Assembly (NCBI GenBank): GCA_963834515.1
Contig: CAWICB010000002.1
Location: 1 to 64,000 of the forward strand
Length of the DNA stretch: 64,000 nt
Direction of reading: 5' to 3'
Origin: RYN-230 sp963834515
Lineage (GTDB): Bacteria; Actinomycetota; Actinomycetes; Streptosporangiales; Streptosporangiaceae
A program made the position numbers and the translations under genes. Positions 8,851-16,892 of the stretch are shown piece by piece. The notes under the pieces are model-generated. The model did not search any database, was not told the DNA's origin, and saw only the letters and a program-made list of their open reading frames with translations. Within the stretch, counting starts at the first letter, position 1. Each line of letters opens with the position of its first letter.

Positions 8851-10353
8851 ATGACTGACACGACAGAGTCCAAAGCGGGCGCCGCGGCCCGGGCGATGAT
8901 CCTGCCGCTGGCGCTGGCCCAGTTCATCGCCAGTTATGCGGCGACGAACATGAACGTGGCGATCAGCGCGATCGCCAAGGACCTCGGCACCAGCGTGGCG
9001 GGCGTGCAGACGGCCATCACACTGTTCACGCTGACCATGGCGGCGCTGATGATCCCGGGCAGCAAGCTGACCGACATCTGGGGGCGCAAGCGGTGCTTCA
9101 TCATCGGCCTGGCTGTCTATGGTGTCGGGGGACTGCTGGCAGCGCTCTCGATGGGGCTGCCGCTGCTGATCGTCGGGTACTCGCTGCTGGAGGGCGTGGG
9201 CTCCGCGCTGATGATCCCGCCCATCTACATCCTGGTGACCGTCACCTTCCCGGACGTCAAATCGCGGGCCCGCTACTTCGGGGTGGTCAGCGGCGCAGGC
9301 GGGCTGGGTGCCGCGGCGGGGCCGCTGATCGGCGGCCTGGTGACCAGCGCGATCAGCTGGCGGGCGTCGTTCGGCCTGCAGGTCCTGGTGGTGGCCTGGA
9401 TCGCCGTCCTCGCCCGCCGGATCGCCGACCCGGCCCGGCCCGGTCCCAAGCCGCGGTTCGACCTGACCGGCGCGGTCCTGTCCGCGGCGGGCCTGTTCTT
9501 CGTGGTGCTCGGGCTGCTGCAGTCGCGGACCTACGGCTTCCTGATCTCGCGGGAGGACTTCTCAATCGGCAACACGGTGGTGATCCCCAAGGGCTCGATA
9601 TCCCCGGTGTGGCTGTTCGTGGCTATTGGCGCGCTGTTCCTGCTGTGGTTCTTCCTGCACATCCGCTCCGCCGAGCACAAGGGGCGGGATGTGCTGCTGC
9701 CACTGCGGCTGTTCCGTAACAAGATCGCCAACCTGGGGCTGGGCACCCAGACCATCCAGTGGCTGATTCTGCAGGGGTCGTTCTTCACGGTCTCGGTCTA
9801 CCTGCAGGAAGTCAACGGCTACAACGCGATCCAGACCGGGCTGATGCTCACCCCGGCCACCATCGGGATCCTGGCCGCTTCCGCCGGCGCGGACAGGTTC
9901 GCCCGGCGGCATCCGCAGCGGTGGCTGATCATCGCCGGCTTCCTGGCCACCGCGGCCGGCATGATCTTGCTGCTCGTCCTGGTCCGCGCGCACGCGGGCA
10001 TCTGGCGGTGGATACCGGGGCTGCTGCTGTTCGGCGCCGGGGTTGGGGTCATGCTGACCTCGTCGGTCAACGTGGTCCAGTCCAGCTTCCCCGATGCCGA
10101 TCAGGGTGAGATCTCCGGCCTGTCCCGCAGCGTCTCCAACCTGGGATCATCGCTGGGCACCGCCCTGGTCGGCTCGGTCCTGGTGGCCGTCACGCTGCCC
10201 AAGGGGAAGCCGTTCGCTGTCGCCCTCATCATCATGCTCGTGATCACGCTGATCGGCTTGATCCTTGCCGTCCTCATCCCGCGCCAGCCAGTCGAGGCCA
10301 CGGAATCGCCAAGTTCAGGGGCGGCACCCGCGGCGCAGTCACCGGCACCGTGA
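8851..10353 (+). CDS. MFS drug/metabolite exporter, 14-TM DHA2 type
   Basis: A 500-residue major facilitator protein. It has the loop 2-3 motif region GSKLTDIWGRKRCF, the antiporter motif C region (GAGGLGAAAGPLIGGLV), and a length and hydropathy that fit 14 helices as in DHA2 exporters. A long non-membrane loop sits near residues 205-260. It probably exports small toxic or metabolic compounds by proton antiport; no substrate can be inferred. The start ATG is preceded by GAGGGTGACAGG. No adjacent TetR/MarR regulator was seen. Confidence 0.88.
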   Translation: MTDTTESKAGAAARAMILPLALAQFIASYAATNMNVAISAIAKDLGTSVAGVQTAITLFTLTMAALMIPGSKLTDIWGRKRCFIIGLAVYGVGGLLAALSMGLPLLIVGYSLLEGVGSALMIPPIYILVTVTFPDVKSRARYFGVVSGAGGLGAAAGPLIGGLVTSAISWRASFGLQVLVVAWIAVLARRIADPARPGPKPRFDLTGAVLSAAGLFFVVLGLLQSRTYGFLISREDFSIGNTVVIPKGSISPVWLFVAIGALFLLWFFLHIRSAEHKGRDVLLPLRLFRNKIANLGLGTQTIQWLILQGSFFTVSVYLQEVNGYNAIQTGLMLTPATIGILAASAGADRFARRHPQRWLIIAGFLATAAGMILLLVLVRAHAGIWRWIPGLLLFGAGVGVMLTSSVNVVQSSFPDADQGEISGLSRSVSNLGSSLGTALVGSVLVAVTLPKGKPFAVALIIMLVITLIGLILAVLIPRQPVEATESPSSGAAPAAQSPAP

Positions 10354-10537
10354 TGCGCCGCCCCGGCCGTCTTCCCGGCAGGCCCCTCCTTCCCGCGCTG
10401 GCCAGCATCCAGCGAAACGGTGACTCAGCGGGCAACCGTGGCCGGCTGGCGGGGAGCCAAGAACGATCTGCCGACTATGCGCGTTGAGGCGAACACGTAA
10501 GGATTGCTTCCACGAGGGCAAGAGGGGAGGGACGGCC

Positions 10538-11191
10538 GTGGTGCTTGACCTTGTCCTGATCGGCCTGGCTATAGCGCTCGACCCGCTGCCGTTGACGGCT
10601 TTCCTCATCGTGCTGCCCGCCAAGCGCGGCGTGCGAAAAGGCGCGGCATTCGTGTTCGGGTGGCTGGTATCCCTTGCGATCGTGGTCACGGTCACGGTGC
10701 TGGCCACTGGCAACAATCCCCCCAAGCCGGACACGGCACCCTCACTCGCAGACTTGGCGGTGAAGATCGCTTTCGGGATCGTCCTCGTCGCGATTGCGAT
10801 CCGGCAGCGCCGGAGGATGGGGCGGCCGAAGACGCCGAAGAAGCCACCGAAATGGCAGGCGCACGTGGACAACATGTCCCCGTGGTTCGCCATGAGCCTC
10901 GCGCCCGCCCTCCAGCCGTGGGTTCTGATCAGCGCGGGCGCTGCCACTGTCGTGGAGGCCAAACTGTCCAGCGCTGGAAGCTACCTCGCGCTGTTCCTGT
11001 TCTGCGTTCTGGCCTCCGCGTCCTACCTTGCTATGGAAATCTACGCCGGTTTTAAGCCCAGCAAGAGCCAGGCGTTCCTGGTCAAGTCCAGGGCCTGGAT
11101 TAACACCCACACCGACCAGGTGATCATATGGGGAAGCTTGATCCTGGGGCTCTGGCTCATCGTATATAGCATTTACCTGATCCTCATCTGA
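10538..11191 (+). CDS. GAP family (SfLAP-type) membrane protein
   Basis: A 217-residue membrane protein with about six hydrophobic segments beginning at residue 2 (LDLVLIGLAIALDPLPLTA). This N-terminus and the positively charged middle (RQRRRMGRPKTPKKPPKW) match the actinobacterial GAP/Sap family named after the mycobacterial sulfolipid-addressing protein, which helps export glycolipids. GTG 10538 is chosen because GAGGGGAGGG lies just before it; an in-frame TTG at 10484 has no such support. The stop TGA (11189-11191) lies within the duplicated target of the IS element that follows, so the insertion left the reading frame exactly intact. Confidence 0.8.
   Translation: MVLDLVLIGLAIALDPLPLTAFLIVLPAKRGVRKGAAFVFGWLVSLAIVVTVTVLATGNNPPKPDTAPSLADLAVKIAFGIVLVAIAIRQRRRMGRPKTPKKPPKWQAHVDNMSPWFAMSLAPALQPWVLISAGAATVVEAKLSSAGSYLALFLFCVLASASYLAMEIYAGFKPSKSQAFLVKSRAWINTHTDQVIIWGSLILGLWLIVYSIYLILI
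11187..11191 (+). repeat. Target site duplication, left copy (TCTGA)
   Basis: TCTGA directly precedes the left inverted repeat and recurs directly after the right one at 12918. It includes the stop codon of the GAP family gene. Confidence 0.75.
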
Positions 11192-11234
11192 CCCGAATCC
11201 GCGAGTTAGCCGGTGACACGGCCCTGTAAATGCC

Positions 11235-11307
11235 GATAGGTGCCGCCCTGAGCTGGGATGATGATCATTGCTATGTGACGATCATCTCAGCAGGGAAGGC
11301 ACCTATC
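11235..11307 (+). promoter_or_regulatory. Hairpin just before the transposase start
   Basis: A 73-base imperfect palindrome. The arms begin GATAGGTGCC and end GGCACCTATC, and the inner parts (CCCTGAGCTGGGATGAT versus ATCATCTCAGCAGGG) also pair. It ends three bases before GTG 11310. In transcripts reading in from the upstream gene it would fold and hide the transposase initiation region, a known way for IS elements to limit expression by read-through. Confidence 0.55.
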
Positions 11308-11309
11308 TG

Positions 11310-12767
11310 GTGGCCAGGATACGCGGCAGGAAGCGGAAGCGCGGGCAGGCGCGGATCGGCGCGCCGGATGCGGCGCTGACCCCGAACGGGGGGATGGCGG
11401 CGGTCAGCGAGTTGTGTGACCGGCTGGGCGTGATCGAGGCGCTGGATCAGGCGATCGGCCCGGTCAAGCAGCGGGACCGCGGCCATGGGGCCGGGCAGTT
11501 ACTGGCCGGGATCGCGGTGGCGCAGCTGGCCGGGGAAGACTTCCTGGCCGGGCTGGACCGCCAGCGCGCTGATGTGGCCGGTCAGCGGATCACGCCGGTG
11601 CCGGGGCTGAGCTCGACCACCGCCGCGGGCATTGCCCGCCGGATCACTGGCGAGCAGTGGAAGGCAGCAGAACGCGGTGTCGCGGCGGTGACGCAGCGGA
11701 TGCTGGCGCTGCTGCCCGCGCAGCGCGCCGCCACGCTGAGCGAGGGCCCGGTCACCATCGACCTGGATGCCACCGATGTGGAGGTGTATGGCCGCAAGAA
11801 GCGCGGTATCGCCTATAACCACCAGGGCCAGCGAGTGGGCCGCCCGCACGTGGCGGCCTGGGCCGAGACCGAGATCGTGCTGGCCGCCGACCTGGGTACC
11901 GGGACTGATGACCCGCGCGCCAGCGCGGCGGACTTGATGCGCCGCGCGCTGGCCTGCCTGCCGCAGCGGGCCCGGGAAGGGAGGCGAGTGGCGCTGCGCG
12001 CCGACGCCGGCTACTTCGCCGGGCAGGTGGCCCGCGCCGCGCACGACGAGCACATCTGCTTCGCGATCGGCGCCCGGCGGATCGCGCCGCTCTGGCGGCT
12101 GCTGGATGGCATCGCCGAAGAGGACTGGCGCGACGCGATTGACATGGACAATGCCCAGGTCGCCGTCGCTGATTACCGGCCGGACTGGTGGCCGGCGAAC
12201 ACCTTCCTGCTGATCCGCCGGGCCCGGCTGGCACCGGAGCAGGTCTCCGCCGACCCGCGGTCGCGGCGGCGCCGCACCCTGCACCCCGGCCAGCGGGCCC
12301 TGCCGATTCCCGAGCTCGCCGGGGCGGATGCCATCTACGGCTACAGCTTCATCCTGACGAACCTGGACGTGACCACGCCGGATAAGGCTGCGGCGGCCGA
12401 GCACTGGTATAGGCACCGCACCACCATCGAGAACATCTTCCGCGATGGAAAGCACGGAGCCGCCCTCCGGCACCTCCCGTCCGGATATCCCCAGGTCAAT
12501 ACCGCCTGGATGTGGGGCGCACTGCTCGCCGCCAGCATGGCCGCCTGGCTGCACCAGCTCACCGCCGCCGCCCGGGGCGAGACGATCCTGGCCGGCCACG
12601 GCACCCGCGGCGGCAAAGCCATGATCACCACCCTGCGCCGCCGGCTCATCGCCGTCCCCGCGCGGCTGATACGCCACGCCGGCCAGCTGATCCTGCGGCT
12701 ACCACCCGGCCACGGACTGCTTGCCGAGGTCCTCGCCCGCCTGCGCGCCCTGCCCGCGATGCCCTGA
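11310..12767 (+). CDS. IS1380-family DDE transposase
   Basis: About 485 residues. Three acidic positions expected of a DDE transposase are visible in the right order: Asp in VTIDLDATDVEVYG, Asp in VALRADAGYFAG, and Glu in YRHRTTIENIFRDGKHG, the last being the family's YxxRxxxE-type motif. The N-terminal part (MAAVSELCDRLGVIEALDQ, GHGAGQLLAG) also fits IS1380. GTG 11310 is chosen since the hairpin ends just before it and AGGGAAGG precedes; a TTG at 11268 is an in-frame alternative. No frameshift or stop was seen, so it could be functional. Confidence 0.9.
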   Translation: MARIRGRKRKRGQARIGAPDAALTPNGGMAAVSELCDRLGVIEALDQAIGPVKQRDRGHGAGQLLAGIAVAQLAGEDFLAGLDRQRADVAGQRITPVPGLSSTTAAGIARRITGEQWKAAERGVAAVTQRMLALLPAQRAATLSEGPVTIDLDATDVEVYGRKKRGIAYNHQGQRVGRPHVAAWAETEIVLAADLGTGTDDPRASAADLMRRALACLPQRAREGRRVALRADAGYFAGQVARAAHDEHICFAIGARRIAPLWRLLDGIAEEDWRDAIDMDNAQVAVADYRPDWWPANTFLLIRRARLAPEQVSADPRSRRRRTLHPGQRALPIPELAGADAIYGYSFILTNLDVTTPDKAAAAEHWYRHRTTIENIFRDGKHGAALRHLPSGYPQVNTAWMWGALLAASMAAWLHQLTAAARGETILAGHGTRGGKAMITTLRRRLIAVPARLIRHAGQLILRLPPGHGLLAEVLARLRALPAMP

Positions 12768-12917
12768 CCACCGGCCCCACAGCCCCGCCCGGAACCTGGA
12801 ACCCGCGAACCCGGCGCGACACCCGGGCATCCAACCTGCCCCCACACCGGAAAAAGCACCCGCGAAGATCAGAAACACCCCTGAAGATCAGCTCCGCGCG
12901 CTACTCGCGGATTCGGG

Positions 12918-12922
12918 TCTGA
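12918..12922 (+). repeat. Target site duplication, right copy (TCTGA)
   Basis: Matches the TCTGA at 11187-11191 and marks the right boundary of the insertion. Confidence 0.75.
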
Positions 12923-13077
12923 GACCGTCCTGGACCAACAGTGCTGGCACATCGCTGCTTCCGGCCGCGGATGATGTGCGGATCCCGGCGACCCGCCGGG
13001 AACCGGTCGGAGTGGCAGGAGAGGCCAGGTACCGGTTGCCGCCACTGGGTGCCCGGGCCGGCTGGTCGGGAGGAGGT

Positions 13078-13255
13078 CAGCCGGCACGGCTTCGGCGAGC
13101 TGGATGCTCGCCGGCCGCGGCTGGCGCGGGCGCGGGGCCGGTTCGGCGCTGGCGGCCGCGGCGATCGGCTGGGCGGGCAGCCCTGGGCTGCACAAGCTCT
13201 GCCTGGAGGTATTCGCGCACAATACGGCCGCCATCGCGCTGTACCGTAGGCACCC
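13078..13255 (+). pseudogene. GNAT acetyltransferase fragment
   Basis: A remnant of a GNAT N-acetyltransferase: HGFGELD in one frame and, after a frame change near 13104, GWRGRGAGSALAAAAIGWA (the acetyl-CoA pyrophosphate-binding RGxGxG/A motif) and LCLEVFAHNTAAIALYRRH (the conserved C-terminal Asn-Tyr region). The first half of the domain is missing. It runs straight into a hydrolase fragment, so two genes have been deleted into each other. Confidence 0.6.
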
Positions 13256-13279
13256 GGCGTGGTCAGGCCAGGCGGCCCA

Positions 13280-13530
13280 GGGCGCGCCGGACGCGGACCT
13301 GTTCAACCAGAAGCTCGACGGCACCGCCTGGCGATCGAAGCCGAGCTGGTACATCGTGGCCAACAACAACGACCGCACCGTCCAGTCCGACCTGGAGCGC
13401 TCCTGCGCCGAACGGATGGGCGCCGCCACTACGCGGCCGACAGCAGCCACGTGCCCATGCTCTCCCACCCGAACCTGGTGATCGACGTGATCCGTTCCGC
13501 CGCCAGCGCCGTTCAAGCATCCGTGCTGAG
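13280..13530 (+). pseudogene. Alpha/beta hydrolase C-terminal fragment
   Basis: The last third of an alpha/beta hydrolase: LDGTAWRSKPSWYIVANNND holds the late strand before the acid residue, then after a frameshift near 13430 comes DSSHVPMLSHPNLVIDVI with the catalytic-His segment (SSHVPML). The nucleophile elbow and first two thirds are absent. It lies next to a GNAT fragment, consistent with a decayed patch just downstream of the insertion sequence. Confidence 0.6.
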
Positions 13531-13705
13531 GATCTTCTGCTCCGGCTCGGACAGCCCTCCCGCGAAGCATGCGACGCCGTGGTGGAGCAGCCAGACACGC
13601 CCCTCCGCGACTTCGATGCGCCGTCAGTTCAGCCGCCGCGCGCGGTAGGGTGCGGCGACGGCCCGTGGCGCGTTCAGGGCCGTGGGTGGAAGGGACGACG
13701 CGGCC

Positions 13706-14467
13706 ATGGGGATCACGGATCTGTTCCAGCTCGACGGCCGGGTGGCGCTGGTCACCGGCGCGTCCTCGGGCCTCGGGGTGGCTTTCGCGCAGGCGCTCGC
13801 CGAAGCAGGCGCGGACGTCGTGCTGGCGGCCCGCCGGGTGGCCCGGCTGGCGGAGACGGCGGGCCTGGTGGAGGAGGCCGGGCGGCGCGCTCTGACGGTG
13901 CCAACCGACGTGGCCAAGCCGGAGGATTGCCAGCGGGCCGCCGCGGCCGCCATGGCCGAGTTCGGGCGCATCGACATTCTGGTCAACAACGCGGGGATCG
14001 CTACGGCCGTGCCCGCCAGCCGGGAGACGCCGGAGCAGTTCCGCCAGGTCATCGACATCAACCTGAACGGCAGCTACTGGATGGCCCAGGCCTGCGGCAA
14101 GGTCATGCAGCCGGGCAGTTCGATCATCAACATCAGCAGTGTGCTCGGGCTGACCACCGCCGGGCTGCCGCAGGCTGCCTACTCGGCGAGCAAGGCCGGG
14201 CTGATCGGGCTGACCCGCGACCTGGCCCAGCAGTGGACCGGCCGCAAGGGCATCCGGGTCAACGCCATCGCCCCCGGTTTCTTCGAGTCGGAGATGAGCG
14301 GCCAGTACCAGCCCGGCTACCTCGAAGCCATGGCCGCCAGGATCCTGGCAGGCAAGCCGGGTGACCCACGCCATCTCGCAGCCACCCTGGTCTGGCTCGC
14401 GAGCGACGCGGCCAGCTACGTCACCGGGCAGACCATCGTGGTCGACGGCGGCGTCACCCTCACCTGA
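13706..14467 (+). CDS. SDR family oxidoreductase
   Basis: A classical short-chain dehydrogenase of 253 residues. It has the cofactor motif TGASSGLG (about residues 17-24), NNAG in ILVNNAGIATAV, catalytic Ser in INISSVLG and the YSASK active-site Tyr/Lys, and ends with VTGQTIVVDGGVTLT. The Ala-Arg-Arg after the second strand (VVLAARR) suggests NADPH preference. Substrate is unknown. ATG 13706 follows GGAAGGGA at a normal distance; an upstream in-frame start at 13682 adds eight residues. It is an isolated gene between relics and the convergent depolymerase. Confidence 0.85.
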   Translation: MGITDLFQLDGRVALVTGASSGLGVAFAQALAEAGADVVLAARRVARLAETAGLVEEAGRRALTVPTDVAKPEDCQRAAAAAMAEFGRIDILVNNAGIATAVPASRETPEQFRQVIDINLNGSYWMAQACGKVMQPGSSIINISSVLGLTTAGLPQAAYSASKAGLIGLTRDLAQQWTGRKGIRVNAIAPGFFESEMSGQYQPGYLEAMAARILAGKPGDPRHLAATLVWLASDAASYVTGQTIVVDGGVTLT

Positions 14468-14672
14468 TCCCCGGAGCCAGCCGGTGATCCACGGAGCCAG
14501 CCGGGCCGGTACCCGCGGTGCACCGGCAGGCGTTCATGCGCGACCCGAGCTGTGCGTCCGCGCCTGCAGGGTTGCCGCCGGACACGCCGCCGAATCATGC
14601 GGCCACATACCGGTCGAGAGGACCAGGCCAGCCACCGCGTGCATGTTCTGGGGCGGTCCGGGCCGGTTTCGG

Positions 14673-15884
14673 TCAGCGGGGTGGCGGGGTGGCGGGGTGC
14701 TCGTCGAAGAAGCGGATGAACTCGGCGCTGGCGTCCGGCCCGTGGGGGTCGGTGTAGGACCCGTGCGGGAGGCCACCGGACCAGGCATGTCCGGCCTGGT
14801 GGATGGTCCAGCACTCGGCCAGGGCCGCGCCTGCGGGGTCCTGGTAACAGGTGCGGGTGTAGGCATGCCCGCCGGGCACCTGCCCGCGGGTCACCGCGGT
14901 GGGCAGGGTATCCGGGCGCCGGTCCGGGCTTGCCGCCGCCAGGACGTGGCCGATGAGGCCTGCGGCGTTGGAGGGAGCCACGATCGCATCCCGGTCACCA
15001 TGGAAGACGATCATCGGCAGCGGGCGCGCCGGGGGCCGGGCCGCGTGTGACGGGCCCTGCCTCATCGCCGCGAACGCGGAGGCCAGGTCACCGGCGGCCG
15101 CGTAGGCCAGCCCGGAGTGCACGCCGACGGCGGCGTAAAGATCGGGGTAGACCGCGGCCATCACCGCGGCCATCGCGCCCCCGGCGGAGAATCCGGCCAC
15201 ATGCACCCGGGCGGCATCTGCGCCGTAGCGGTCCATGACCTGGCTGGTAATCCCGGCGATCAGCGATGGTTCACCGGCGTCCCGGCACTGATGACCGGGG
15301 GCAAACCAGTTCCAGTAGCGGCCCGCGTTCGCCGAGCGGGCCTGTTCAGGGTAGGCGACGAGGAATGTCTCACGCTCGGCGAGGTCGTTCATGCCGGTGG
15401 CAGCGGCGAAGGCCGCGGCGTCTTGAGTGCCGCCGTGCAGCATCACGATCAGGGGCAGGGGGCCGCCGGTGCCGCCGGTGCCGCTGGTGGGGACGTAGAG
15501 CCGGTAGGCGCGGGTGCCGGCCGCGTTGGTGTAGGAGAAGGCGTCAAACCGGCCCGCTGGTGGCTTCACGGCCGAGGCCGCGGGCCGGTGCGGGCGGCGG
15601 AGACCCGGTGCGCCTCGGCCGGGAAGAGTGCGGTGGCGGGGAATCCAGCCGGAATGGACTCGCCTCAGTTGTGTCTCCTCGCGGGCGGGCCGCGCGGGCG
15701 GGGGGTCGGGGGAGCGGCCAGGCACCGCACCGGTCTCCTGCTCGGCACGCGGCGCATCCGGCGCCCGCCGTGTCACTGCCGGGCTGGCCAATGTTTGCTG
15801 GATCAGCGCGGTTGCCTCGAGGAGGCGGCCCTGGCGGGTCAGGCGGGTGGCCTCAGCCATCGCCGCCATCTGCCGTGCGTCCAT
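14673..15884 (-). CDS. PHB depolymerase/esterase family protein
   Basis: 403 residues. The catalytic domain resembles type 1 short-chain PHA depolymerases and feruloyl esterases: LPLIVMLHGGTQDAAAFAAA (oxyanion region), the lipase box GFSAGG with the nucleophile Ser, FHGDRDAIVAP carrying the acid, and HAWSGG with the catalytic His. The N-terminal 100 residues are a helical head (MDARQMAAMAEATRLTRQGR) and a Pro/Arg-rich linker, without a clear signal peptide, so action on intracellular PHA granules is plausible. It follows a CopG gene 100 bases upstream on the same strand, probably in one unit controlled by the palindrome at 16414. Confidence 0.85.
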   Translation of the reverse strand: MDARQMAAMAEATRLTRQGRLLEATALIQQTLASPAVTRRAPDAPRAEQETGAVPGRSPDPPPARPAREETQLRRVHSGWIPRHRTLPGRGAPGLRRPHRPAASAVKPPAGRFDAFSYTNAAGTRAYRLYVPTSGTGGTGGPLPLIVMLHGGTQDAAAFAAATGMNDLAERETFLVAYPEQARSANAGRYWNWFAPGHQCRDAGEPSLIAGITSQVMDRYGADAARVHVAGFSAGGAMAAVMAAVYPDLYAAVGVHSGLAYAAAGDLASAFAAMRQGPSHAARPPARPLPMIVFHGDRDAIVAPSNAAGLIGHVLAAASPDRRPDTLPTAVTRGQVPGGHAYTRTCYQDPAGAALAECWTIHQAGHAWSGGLPHGSYTDPHGPDASAEFIRFFDEHPATPPPR

Positions 15885-15984
15885 GGCGGTATCCCTTCTC
15901 GTCGGTGCCTTCGCTGGTCTCCTGGCCGCACGGCCGGTATGTTGCGGGACCGGCGGTTCGGTCAGCCGTTGGGATCGCGGCGGC

Positions 15985-16386
15985 TTAGGTGGTGCGAGCC
16001 GCGAGGGCGGCCTTCACTGGGGTGGGGGCCCGGAAGGCGCCGAGTACCTCTACCGAGGCGATCGTGGCCAGGGCCAGCTGGGGGGAGACATCGGCGGCGA
16101 TGCTCGCCAGCCCGAGCACCCGGATGTGGATCATCTGCCCGGCGTCGCGGATCTCCTCCAGATCGCGCCGGGTGTAGTGGCAGCTGCCCAGGGTGAGGGT
16201 GCGCCGGGCCGCTGTCTGGTCGAGTGCCTCGCCCCGCGTGGCGAGCTGGCTGCGAATAGCCGTGCGGATGAAATCAGTGCGGTTGGTGTAGAAGCCTTCC
16301 TGGACCAGCAGATCGATCTGCCCGAGGTCCACCAGTCCCAGGTTAATAGTGATCTTCTCGGTCTTCTCGCTCTCACCCGGAGCCAT
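15985..16386 (-). CDS. Ribbon-helix-helix (CopG) regulator
   Basis: A 133-residue protein. Residues 10-50 (EKITINLGLVDLGQIDLLVQ followed by EGFYTNRTDFIRTAIRSQL) form a ribbon-helix-helix DNA-binding domain: the ITINL strand contacts the groove and the two helices follow. The C-terminal part (LTLGSCHYTRRDLEEIRDAG, then ISVEVLGAF-like strands) is probably an effector or oligomerisation region. ATG 16386 is favoured because homology begins immediately after; longer frames add unrelated sequence. Its position just upstream of the PHA depolymerase and downstream of a perfect dyad suggests that it controls both itself and the depolymerase. Confidence 0.8.
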   Translation of the reverse strand: MAPGESEKTEKITINLGLVDLGQIDLLVQEGFYTNRTDFIRTAIRSQLATRGEALDQTAARRTLTLGSCHYTRRDLEEIRDAGQMIHIRVLGLASIAADVSPQLALATIASVEVLGAFRAPTPVKAALAARTT

Positions 16387-16763
16387 CCGTCCACCATCTC
16401 CTGGACATCTCCTTACCATCCGTATGGATGGTAGCTTCAGGAGTGGCGGCGGCGCAACGAGCCAGCAGCAGTTCCCGTGAATTAGCGTTCCCCGGCCAGC
16501 TTCCTGGCCGTTGCCGACATAGCCGGCCTGGGTGAGGTCGGCCTGGCGATGAGCGCCCGCAAGACGGCCGGACCCGCCAGCAAGCTCACAAGCATGCGGG
16601 CAGCGCCTGCCACCCGGTCGCGGTCGGCCTGGTTCATGAAGTGCGGGCATGTAGACACTGTTACGAGTAAGCCGCGCCGGGGATAACCATGATCCCGCAA
16701 GGTCGGGCGGTGCTCTCTCTGGACGCCAGAACGTTCCATCTGGCCTATCCCGCGGGAAGAACG
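16387..16763. other. Intergenic region upstream of CopG
   Basis: Apart from the CopG operator at 16414-16433, no convincing gene is seen. A minus-strand frame with an Ala-rich 51-residue reading (start near 16637) lacks an initiation site and is not called. Confidence 0.4.
16414..16433. promoter_or_regulatory. Palindromic operator, TACCATCC-N4-GGATGGTA
   Basis: A perfect dyad with 8-base arms and a GTAT centre, 28-47 bases upstream of the CopG start. This placement suits autoregulation by the ribbon-helix-helix protein, whose family binds short dyads of this type. Confidence 0.7.
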
Positions 16764-16892
16764 CTAGCGGGGGCGCAGCATGCTCTGATGCACGGCGATC
16801 AGGGCACTCTTCTGTTCCTCGCTAAGCTGCTGATCGGCGCGGATGGCTGCCGCCACGTCGGGCGCGGGATGATGACGTGAGGAGCTGAGCAT
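16764..16892 (-). pseudogene. C-terminal relic of an XRE-type regulator
   Basis: A 42-residue minus-strand frame whose end, DVAAAIRADQQLSEEQKSAL then IAVHQSML, matches the C-terminal tail of actinobacterial HTH regulators of the XRE class that lie near PHA or phasin genes. The HTH part is absent and the frame overlaps the start of the adenylate kinase gene on the other strand. It is best read as the surviving end of a deleted regulator. Confidence 0.5.

Larger units (their letters stand above)
11192..12917 (+). mobile_element. IS1380-family insertion sequence, 1726 bp
   Basis: A complete insertion sequence: 15-base perfect terminal inverted repeats starting CCCGAATCCGCGAGT (left 11192-11206, right 12903-12917), one transposase gene, and a 5-bp target duplication TCTGA on both sides. 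Size, single ORF, CC-starting ends and short duplication fit the IS1380 family. Intact ends and an open transposase frame suggest a recent insertion that may still be active. Confidence 0.88.

Noticed and set aside
14673..15884. Secretion signal on the PHA depolymerase
   Set aside because: The N-terminus is a charged helix without a hydrophobic core.
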